Position numbers and translations under genes: made by a program
Assembly (NCBI GenBank): GCA_030537455.1
Contig: JAUNMR010000007.1
Coordinates: 1 to 64,000, forward strand
DNA: 64,000 nucleotides
Origin: Planctomycetia bacterium
Lineage (GTDB): Bacteria > Planctomycetota > Planctomycetia > Pirellulales > Thermoguttaceae
Reading direction: 5' to 3'
Part shown: one piece after another, positions 35,162 through 42,843 of the stretch
How the letters are laid out: the number at the start of each line of letters is the position of its first letter
How positions within the stretch are numbered: the first letter of the stretch is position 1
Notes under the pieces: model-generated
Told to the model about the DNA's origin: nothing
Seen by the model: only the letters and a program-made list of their open reading frames with translations
Databases searched by the model: none

Positions 35162-37903
35162 TTACTTCACGACGATTTCATACCAAATCGTCTGCATTGT
35201 GGCGTCGACGTGGATTCTAACGCCGTCGTTCTCTTGGGTTAGCGCAACGCTTGACTTACGTTCCCCTCGCGGGTCGAGCGCGTAGCATTCGACGTTGGAA
35301 GCCTTAAGCGTCTTGAGCGACACGGTCGCGTCCACTCCTTCGCACAGTAGCGGCGCGTGACCATTGGAACCGCCGAAATGCGCGGCGGTCGTTACGTCCT
35401 TTTCACCGACGTTCACGAACTTCGCGTCGGTATTATACATGTGACCGGTGATCGTGAGCAGATAGCGACCCGGCGTGAGCGCGCCGGTCTTCTCCTGATC
35501 CGCGCGAGCCTGCGTCCCTTTGACCAGGGATAGCGTAGCCCAGCCAAGTAGGGTTTCGCCGAATTCCACGTCAAGCGCGTCAAAGGACGTCTTACCCTCG
35601 GGCGTAAAGCCGCTAAACACTTTGCTATTGGCTGTGTCTACTGTAAAGTACCCGCGACCGGGAGTCTGGAAATTCCAGCGAATCTCACCGAACTCGTTCA
35701 CGATTTCCTTTTTATCTGGCGAACCGCAACGCTCCGGAAGATCAGACCAGGACTGAATCACACGCGCCTGCGATAACTTAGCAGACTGCTCAATGTCAAG
35801 GTCGGTCAGCTTCAGACCGGAATAGACCGCCAGGGACGTCGACGCGTCGAGGTCGAGTTCTTTTCCAACGGAACCGTGATATCCGCCGGGCGAGTTCGAC
35901 ATAATCTTCTGCTCCAGCGACTCGCTAAGCTCCTTCATATAGATAAATTCGCCCGGTCCATTGGCGACGTCACCGCGAGTAAAGAGCGCATAGCACGCCG
36001 GTAAGTGCGCTAGTTTCACGGTATTGCAACACATGTCGAAGAATGTGCCGACCGCGTCGCGTTCGAAGCTATCGCCATGAGACCACGCGAACTGGAAGGT
36101 CGCCGCCCAGTCTTGGAAGGACGCCACCGCCGCAAGCATGAGATTCCCCTCGGCGTTGTAGTAATTAGGATAAGGATGGTCGTATTCGCTACAGGTATAC
36201 GCGCGACCTAACACGCGCACCGACGCGAGATTCGTCAATGTCCCGTGGGTCGGAGAGTTCGCTAAGCTGGTATTGCCGATGAGCCAATCCTGACCGTCCC
36301 AAGCGCGACGAGGAAAGTTCGGATGATTCCAATAGGCGTGGATATCGCAGTAGTCCAATCGTGCCTGATTATACCAGTACCCGTACTGAAGCTGCGTACC
36401 GGTCACCGGCTGTTTGGCGCCCAGAGACTTCACGTACTGATACATCTCTTGCCAATAATTATTTTCCAACTCATAGAGGAATTCGGCGAAATCTTCACTG
36501 GCGCGCTGTCCCATGAGACCGCCGGCGCTCGGGCGCATAATTGCAGGCACGGTATTATCTTCGAGTTTTTCCTCCGGGGCGATCCCGAAGTCGCCCCCTT
36601 CGCGCAGGGAGACTGAGGCGATCTCGATTTGCGTTCCCTCGGGAATGCCATTGATTGTCACGCGCATATTGTCGTCGTCCGCGGGCGCGACGAAACGCGA
36701 CTGGAAGGTCTGCCACTGACCAGAGAGCGTTATGCTATTTTGAGCGCCAAGCGACGCCCAGGGGTCGTGATTCTCTTTGACGTCGAAGGCGAATTTCGCG
36801 CCGTTTTCACCGCGCGCAACGACCGTAAGAATATAGGGTTTACCCTGCTCAAGAGTCACGGGGGAATAGTGGAACTGCGGGCGCCAGGCGACTTGCCCCT
36901 GTTTGATCAGCTTGAGGCGTAGCGCGCGCGAAGCGTCGGGCGCGTCGCAGGCAACGATTTCCGCGCTAAATTGACCTTCCGCGTCGTTTTCAGCGCGCCA
37001 TTTCCCCTGATTAAAGCGAAAATCTTCGGCGAACGGCTCAGTTACCATTTCCTCGCCCAGCGGGAAATGCTTCGCCTGCCACGCGTCGCGCAGTTTTTCA
37101 GTCGTGCCATATTTCCGCTTGAGGAAATCGTTCCAGAGCGTGCGGAATTCGGTCGCGTACGGTTCCGGCAGGGACGCCAGTTCGCCCCAGCGCCAACTGG
37201 CGACGACGGAGTTTTCGTTATTAATCTCAATGACCGCCACGCCGGGGTCGTCGACATACGCCTTGCCGGTGTACTGGTTTACATGTTGCAGAAGGTCTTT
37301 GGCGTATTTCTTCTGGAATTCGATCATACGTCGATCGAAATTATCGACGCCTTTGTTGTGCGTGGGGAGCTGATCGGCGTTTTCAAAACCGTCAACGGCG
37401 CGGAAAGCGCGGGAAACGTGGAGGTTAATATTGACGTAAATACCGTGCTTTTCCAGACAGTAGACAAGATAATCGAGCCGTTCGAGTTTCTTCGGGTCGA
37501 TTTCCGTGGTGGAGCGTTCGTAGTTGTCGCCCCAGATATCGCGCGAATCCATGTGATGCAAACGCACTACTTCAATGCCAAAGCGCGAAAGGGACTGCGC
37601 GAGTCGCTCTGCCTTCTCATGCGAGGCAAAACTCGCGCCGAAGCAGATATTCGTACCGAGCAGTCGTTTGCGCTGACCCTGCAGAAAGAACTGACCCTGA
37701 CGCGCCTCAATAAAGCCAAGGGAGCCCGCGGCGACGCTAGGCTCGCCCCACGTCTGCACATTAGTGATATTCTCAGGAACGCCCTGTTCGATCACAAAGG
37801 GGAAAACACGCGAATCTTGCCCATACGTCGGCGCGCAAAACAAGAGCGCAATAAGCGTCGAAAATACGCCAAAACACAGCCGTGAATACCTCGCTGTCGT
37901 CAT
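35162..37903 (-). CDS. Secreted glycoside hydrolase-like protein (clan A type barrel)
   Basis: A 913-aa exported protein. A signal peptide (MTTARYSRLCFGVFSTLIALLFCAPTYG) is followed by a short beta segment and a TIM-barrel-like region (about 60-300) with GTNICFGASFASHEKAERL, GIEVVRLHHMD, LEKHGIYVNINLHV and VAVIEINNENSV, where the Glu of NNEN fits the acid/base position. A jelly-roll carbohydrate-binding segment follows at about 310-430, then a further barrel-like region to about 720 (YWNHPNFPRRAWDGQDW, YTCSEYDHPYPN) and C-terminal beta domains. GH5-type cellulase superfamily membership is inferred. GAGG lies 7 nt before the ATG at 37903, deciding the start. Confidence 0.75.
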   Translation of the reverse strand: MTTARYSRLCFGVFSTLIALLFCAPTYGQDSRVFPFVIEQGVPENITNVQTWGEPSVAAGSLGFIEARQGQFFLQGQRKRLLGTNICFGASFASHEKAERLAQSLSRFGIEVVRLHHMDSRDIWGDNYERSTTEIDPKKLERLDYLVYCLEKHGIYVNINLHVSRAFRAVDGFENADQLPTHNKGVDNFDRRMIEFQKKYAKDLLQHVNQYTGKAYVDDPGVAVIEINNENSVVASWRWGELASLPEPYATEFRTLWNDFLKRKYGTTEKLRDAWQAKHFPLGEEMVTEPFAEDFRFNQGKWRAENDAEGQFSAEIVACDAPDASRALRLKLIKQGQVAWRPQFHYSPVTLEQGKPYILTVVARGENGAKFAFDVKENHDPWASLGAQNSITLSGQWQTFQSRFVAPADDDNMRVTINGIPEGTQIEIASVSLREGGDFGIAPEEKLEDNTVPAIMRPSAGGLMGQRASEDFAEFLYELENNYWQEMYQYVKSLGAKQPVTGTQLQYGYWYNQARLDYCDIHAYWNHPNFPRRAWDGQDWLIGNTSLANSPTHGTLTNLASVRVLGRAYTCSEYDHPYPNYYNAEGNLMLAAVASFQDWAATFQFAWSHGDSFERDAVGTFFDMCCNTVKLAHLPACYALFTRGDVANGPGEFIYMKELSESLEQKIMSNSPGGYHGSVGKELDLDASTSLAVYSGLKLTDLDIEQSAKLSQARVIQSWSDLPERCGSPDKKEIVNEFGEIRWNFQTPGRGYFTVDTANSKVFSGFTPEGKTSFDALDVEFGETLLGWATLSLVKGTQARADQEKTGALTPGRYLLTITGHMYNTDAKFVNVGEKDVTTAAHFGGSNGHAPLLCEGVDATVSLKTLKASNVECYALDPRGERKSSVALTQENDGVRIHVDATMQTIWYEIVVK

Positions 37904-38233
37904 TATATTACCTCGCGGAAGGGATACTAGGACGGAAAGTCGGCGCAACTTGCGCGACTATACGCATTGTAACGACCGTCTATCCCAATTACAAGCGTCG
38001 CGCCGAAGCGCTAGCGAAGGGATTTTGCCCTTAGCCGACCTGTTACGCCGCGAGGTACGTCAACGGCGTGACGACGACTTGACGTCGTCACAATCACACA
38101 ACGACCAAAAAGGCGACTTCGCATGCGGAGGCGGCACAGCGAAGACGCCTTCAACAATAAATGCGAAAACGCGCAAAGCGCATCTCCATGTATTCTTCCT
38201 GACGTCGTCATTACAACGTGCGCGCAAGAGGCG
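37904..38233. other. 330-bp intergenic region
   Basis: No gene seen. It contains several GACGTC-centred motifs, including TGACGAC (38069-38075) paired with GTCGTCA (38084-38090). No T-tract makes this a convincing terminator for the minus-strand gene ending at 38234. Confidence 0.45.
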
Positions 38234-40402
38234 CTATTTTGTTTGACTTTTGATTTTCTCGCGGAGCTGACGCTCATCTTGCAGCTTGCGCTCGCGATAT
38301 CCTACTGGGTCACGTTTTTCTTCTTCATTGTCAAAACAACGTAATAACAACAGAGCAATATATTCGAACGACTGCAGGTAATTTGGGATATTATCGTTCA
38401 ACGTGCCAACGGCGTCCTTCGGGAAGTTACCGGCAAGCCGTGAACATGAAAATTGTGTCAGAAGATACTCGCGCATGACGTCGAGCTGTATTTGACATTC
38501 ACCGCTCAGATGCGTCTGGGACTCGTCCGGAGTCTTATCGTTGACGTCCGTCAAGTCGATAATTCGTTTGGAGTCTTGTAATGTCTTCTGGAAATCAGAC
38601 GCCTTGGCTACTACATTGTCGTCAATTGGCGGCAGTGAATCGGTACAGAGGTCAGAATAGAGTTCCCACGCGGCAAGCGCATATAAAAACCGACACGAAG
38701 TCTCGTCACAGACCTGCGTGAGTTCCTCCGGGGCACATCCCATTCTTATGAACGGATTATGAGCGCCAAGAAGACCTTGAAGCAAGAGTATGTCGTTACG
38801 AAAGTTCTTTTCCCACTCTTTCTCATCAAGCCTCGGTAATTGAAACAGGGCTGGTAAATGAAACAGAACTTCTTTTGAATCTGCAGACGCCTTGAGTCTC
38901 TTCACCAGACGTTCTTTGTCGATTGCACAGACGTCTTTGCCGTAAGATTCTGATCTCTCATATTGTATAACATAATACGTAAGCGCAATCAAAACAAGCG
39001 CTTTCTCTTTGTCATTGAGTTCATCGAGACAATCAAAAGCATTGTTGAGCTCCAAAGCCGTCGCGTTTTCCACTCTTTTACAAAACGTATAGAACGGGCT
39101 ATAGAAGCTATACCTTAAATTGTATATGGCTTCAAAGTCATAATAAAAATCTTCTGTAAAAAGAACGTAAAGCTCAGGCTGATTGGGGGCGCAAATCTTT
39201 TCTGGACGATCAATAACAAGCGTGGGGTTAAGGAACGTTAAAGTTGGAGCAATTCGACGAACAAAAGTTAAAAACGTTTCTTTCTCATCTCCCGATGAAA
39301 TAGGCTTGACAGTAGGCGCGTCTTCTACTGTAGCGACGTCTTTTACGGATTGTATTCGTTCCTTAGTTATAGGAGCTTGCTCGTGACTGATTGCCTCAAG
39401 TATCTGTTGAGCGATCGTTCCTAGCTCGATTCGCTCTGAGGAGCTATCGCCGCATCGACCGAGCTTTTGTTCCGATCCATGCAATCGCGTATAGGAATAC
39501 TGAGTTCGTAGAAACTCCCGCATGATAATCACTTCAAAGAACGACTCGCTAGTATTAGCGCGTTCAAGCACGTCGGATTGACTCTTCCGGAAGACGTCGT
39601 TTAATAACGCACGGGGAAAGATCTTCTCAGACGGTGACGTCAAGTCTCTCTTTAGCCGTATCGTGGGAAGAGTCTTACCCAAATACGATAGTTCGTATAC
39701 CGGGAGTTCGTCGTTGACAGTCTCCAATACGAGTAATGCGTATAAAAAACGCAATGAAGTATTGTGTGTCATAAAGTTACGATAAAAAAGCGGAACCCCA
39801 CGAACGCCCGTTGCATGGTCAGTGAATCGCAAGATCGAATGAAAGAGCAAGAATTGTCTGCGAAAGTCTGCTTCCCACTCTTGGAGAGAGGCTTCTGTCT
39901 CTTTGACAAAGCAGACTTCATTACTACTGGTATAACGCTTAAGAGCATCGATGAATTGTGTGCGTTCAGAATCGTTCAACGGTTCGCCCAGCTCAACTCT
40001 CTTATCAGGATGGAAACGCTCGACCACGTTGAGATTGAAAGGCGACGTGTGATTACGGTCATAGACGTATAACGCCGCCAACGCGAGCGCTCGTTCTTTC
40101 GCCGTCATCTCCTCTAGACGTTCGAGACATTCCAGCGCCTCGCCTTTGGTCGCTAACTCCGCCGTCAAAAGCGTTAGGTACAGTTGACGAAATTGACTGT
40201 ACCTAACGTCATAGCGTAGATCCCACTGAGAATACATTTCCGTGGAATTACCTAGGACAACGTCAATGGGAAAGACCGATAGCTCGTTTGCCGTGCGTTG
40301 AATGGTCTCTAGGAGCGATACATCGGTTTGTGCCAACGTGATTCGTGCGCATAGGATGATCGCTACGGAAAGGATCAACTTAACAAGGAGTCTGGGAGGC
40401 AT
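38234..40402 (-). CDS. Secreted two-repeat protein of unknown family, copy 1
   Basis: A 722-aa exported protein with signal peptide MPPRLLVKLILSVAIILCARITLA. No family recognised. It is built from two homologous halves of about 280 residues: ECLERLEEMTAKERALALAAL corresponds to DCLDELNDKEKALVLIALTYY, EWEADFRRQFLLFHSIL to EWEKNFRNDILLLQGLL, LRFLYALLVLE to CRFLYALAAWE, and IMREFLRTQYSYTRLHG to VMREYLLTQFSCSRLAG. The halves are mainly helical. It is nearly identical to 40648-42807, ending three residues later because CAA replaces that copy's stop TAA. GGAG 7 nt before the ATG at 40402 supports this start. An in-frame ATG at 40546, with AAGGG 7 nt upstream, would add 48 residues. Confidence 0.78.
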   Translation of the reverse strand: MPPRLLVKLILSVAIILCARITLAQTDVSLLETIQRTANELSVFPIDVVLGNSTEMYSQWDLRYDVRYSQFRQLYLTLLTAELATKGEALECLERLEEMTAKERALALAALYVYDRNHTSPFNLNVVERFHPDKRVELGEPLNDSERTQFIDALKRYTSSNEVCFVKETEASLQEWEADFRRQFLLFHSILRFTDHATGVRGVPLFYRNFMTHNTSLRFLYALLVLETVNDELPVYELSYLGKTLPTIRLKRDLTSPSEKIFPRALLNDVFRKSQSDVLERANTSESFFEVIIMREFLRTQYSYTRLHGSEQKLGRCGDSSSERIELGTIAQQILEAISHEQAPITKERIQSVKDVATVEDAPTVKPISSGDEKETFLTFVRRIAPTLTFLNPTLVIDRPEKICAPNQPELYVLFTEDFYYDFEAIYNLRYSFYSPFYTFCKRVENATALELNNAFDCLDELNDKEKALVLIALTYYVIQYERSESYGKDVCAIDKERLVKRLKASADSKEVLFHLPALFQLPRLDEKEWEKNFRNDILLLQGLLGAHNPFIRMGCAPEELTQVCDETSCRFLYALAAWELYSDLCTDSLPPIDDNVVAKASDFQKTLQDSKRIIDLTDVNDKTPDESQTHLSGECQIQLDVMREYLLTQFSCSRLAGNFPKDAVGTLNDNIPNYLQSFEYIALLLLRCFDNEEEKRDPVGYRERKLQDERQLREKIKSQTK
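38283..40360. repeat. 2078-bp near-perfect direct repeat, unit 1
   Basis: I found no difference between 38283-40360 and 40688-42765 (offset exactly 2405 bp). Immediately outside, the copies diverge: about 4 of 49 bases at the stop-codon end and about 11 of 43 at the signal-peptide end. Confidence 0.88.
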
Positions 40403-40647
40403 GTCTATACTCCGTCGATCAGAAGCTAGGCTGAGCGTATGAGGATACGTTACAAAAGTATGAGTTTGTCGACAAGAATCGAATAGCCTGGTTATAGCGG
40501 CGTAGGCTTTAACTGCGAACGTACGTGCGTATGATACAAATTTCATACATAGACCCTTGCTATTATTACGATAGACTCGACTAAGATTAATCGTTATATT
40601 CGATAAATTAGCGCCGTTGTGACCGTCAAGTAAGAGGCCTATTTTGT

Positions 40648-42807
40648 TTAACTTTTGATTTTCTCACGGAGCTGACGCTCCTCTTGTAGCTTGCGCTCGC
40701 GATATCCTACTGGGTCACGTTTTTCTTCTTCATTGTCAAAACAACGTAATAACAACAGAGCAATATATTCGAACGACTGCAGGTAATTTGGGATATTATC
40801 GTTCAACGTGCCAACGGCGTCCTTCGGGAAGTTACCGGCAAGCCGTGAACATGAAAATTGTGTCAGAAGATACTCGCGCATGACGTCGAGCTGTATTTGA
40901 CATTCACCGCTCAGATGCGTCTGGGACTCGTCCGGAGTCTTATCGTTGACGTCCGTCAAGTCGATAATTCGTTTGGAGTCTTGTAATGTCTTCTGGAAAT
41001 CAGACGCCTTGGCTACTACATTGTCGTCAATTGGCGGCAGTGAATCGGTACAGAGGTCAGAATAGAGTTCCCACGCGGCAAGCGCATATAAAAACCGACA
41101 CGAAGTCTCGTCACAGACCTGCGTGAGTTCCTCCGGGGCACATCCCATTCTTATGAACGGATTATGAGCGCCAAGAAGACCTTGAAGCAAGAGTATGTCG
41201 TTACGAAAGTTCTTTTCCCACTCTTTCTCATCAAGCCTCGGTAATTGAAACAGGGCTGGTAAATGAAACAGAACTTCTTTTGAATCTGCAGACGCCTTGA
41301 GTCTCTTCACCAGACGTTCTTTGTCGATTGCACAGACGTCTTTGCCGTAAGATTCTGATCTCTCATATTGTATAACATAATACGTAAGCGCAATCAAAAC
41401 AAGCGCTTTCTCTTTGTCATTGAGTTCATCGAGACAATCAAAAGCATTGTTGAGCTCCAAAGCCGTCGCGTTTTCCACTCTTTTACAAAACGTATAGAAC
41501 GGGCTATAGAAGCTATACCTTAAATTGTATATGGCTTCAAAGTCATAATAAAAATCTTCTGTAAAAAGAACGTAAAGCTCAGGCTGATTGGGGGCGCAAA
41601 TCTTTTCTGGACGATCAATAACAAGCGTGGGGTTAAGGAACGTTAAAGTTGGAGCAATTCGACGAACAAAAGTTAAAAACGTTTCTTTCTCATCTCCCGA
41701 TGAAATAGGCTTGACAGTAGGCGCGTCTTCTACTGTAGCGACGTCTTTTACGGATTGTATTCGTTCCTTAGTTATAGGAGCTTGCTCGTGACTGATTGCC
41801 TCAAGTATCTGTTGAGCGATCGTTCCTAGCTCGATTCGCTCTGAGGAGCTATCGCCGCATCGACCGAGCTTTTGTTCCGATCCATGCAATCGCGTATAGG
41901 AATACTGAGTTCGTAGAAACTCCCGCATGATAATCACTTCAAAGAACGACTCGCTAGTATTAGCGCGTTCAAGCACGTCGGATTGACTCTTCCGGAAGAC
42001 GTCGTTTAATAACGCACGGGGAAAGATCTTCTCAGACGGTGACGTCAAGTCTCTCTTTAGCCGTATCGTGGGAAGAGTCTTACCCAAATACGATAGTTCG
42101 TATACCGGGAGTTCGTCGTTGACAGTCTCCAATACGAGTAATGCGTATAAAAAACGCAATGAAGTATTGTGTGTCATAAAGTTACGATAAAAAAGCGGAA
42201 CCCCACGAACGCCCGTTGCATGGTCAGTGAATCGCAAGATCGAATGAAAGAGCAAGAATTGTCTGCGAAAGTCTGCTTCCCACTCTTGGAGAGAGGCTTC
42301 TGTCTCTTTGACAAAGCAGACTTCATTACTACTGGTATAACGCTTAAGAGCATCGATGAATTGTGTGCGTTCAGAATCGTTCAACGGTTCGCCCAGCTCA
42401 ACTCTCTTATCAGGATGGAAACGCTCGACCACGTTGAGATTGAAAGGCGACGTGTGATTACGGTCATAGACGTATAACGCCGCCAACGCGAGCGCTCGTT
42501 CTTTCGCCGTCATCTCCTCTAGACGTTCGAGACATTCCAGCGCCTCGCCTTTGGTCGCTAACTCCGCCGTCAAAAGCGTTAGGTACAGTTGACGAAATTG
42601 ACTGTACCTAACGTCATAGCGTAGATCCCACTGAGAATACATTTCCGTGGAATTACCTAGGACAACGTCAATGGGAAAGACCGATAGCTCGTTTGCCGTG
42701 CGTTGAATGGTCTCTAGGAGCGATACATCGGTTTGTGCCAACGTGATTCGTGCGCATAGGATGATTGATACGGAAAGGATCAGTTGAGCAAGACGTCTGG
42801 GATACAT
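40648..42807 (-). CDS. Secreted two-repeat protein of unknown family, copy 2
   Basis: A 719-aa exported protein (signal peptide MYPRRLAQLILSVSIILCARITLA). The mature chain is identical to copy 1 (38234-40402) from TDVSLLETIQ to YRERKLQ, apart from Glu for Asp near the C-terminus and the earlier stop codon. It has the same two internal repeats, at about residues 55-335 and 415-690. An AGGT precedes the ATG at 42807; the frame is open five codons further upstream. It begins 36 bp after the LEPR/transglutaminase-like gene, so the three genes appear co-transcribed from the promoter at 45603-45631. Function unknown; a secreted partner of the large protein is inferred from position only. Confidence 0.78.
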   Translation of the reverse strand: MYPRRLAQLILSVSIILCARITLAQTDVSLLETIQRTANELSVFPIDVVLGNSTEMYSQWDLRYDVRYSQFRQLYLTLLTAELATKGEALECLERLEEMTAKERALALAALYVYDRNHTSPFNLNVVERFHPDKRVELGEPLNDSERTQFIDALKRYTSSNEVCFVKETEASLQEWEADFRRQFLLFHSILRFTDHATGVRGVPLFYRNFMTHNTSLRFLYALLVLETVNDELPVYELSYLGKTLPTIRLKRDLTSPSEKIFPRALLNDVFRKSQSDVLERANTSESFFEVIIMREFLRTQYSYTRLHGSEQKLGRCGDSSSERIELGTIAQQILEAISHEQAPITKERIQSVKDVATVEDAPTVKPISSGDEKETFLTFVRRIAPTLTFLNPTLVIDRPEKICAPNQPELYVLFTEDFYYDFEAIYNLRYSFYSPFYTFCKRVENATALELNNAFDCLDELNDKEKALVLIALTYYVIQYERSESYGKDVCAIDKERLVKRLKASADSKEVLFHLPALFQLPRLDEKEWEKNFRNDILLLQGLLGAHNPFIRMGCAPEELTQVCDETSCRFLYALAAWELYSDLCTDSLPPIDDNVVAKASDFQKTLQDSKRIIDLTDVNDKTPDESQTHLSGECQIQLDVMREYLLTQFSCSRLAGNFPKDAVGTLNDNIPNYLQSFEYIALLLLRCFDNEEEKRDPVGYRERKLQEERQLREKIKS
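40688..42765. repeat. 2078-bp near-perfect direct repeat, unit 2
   Basis: This is the partner of 38283-40360. Identity is complete by eye within the unit and falls abruptly at both ends, which points to recent gene conversion or recombination between older tandem copies. Confidence 0.88.
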
Positions 42808-42843
42808 GATTATACCTGTCAATCTGGATCTAAGTTGACAATC

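Noticed and set aside
38234-42807. Assembly artefact as explanation for the tandem copies
   Set aside because: The ends of the copies differ by several substitutions and the sequences between them are unique, which a simple misassembly would not produce. Long-read confirmation is still desirable.
38234-42807. Insertion sequence or composite transposon
   Set aside because: No transposase-like motifs, terminal inverted repeats or target-site duplications were seen around the repeated units.
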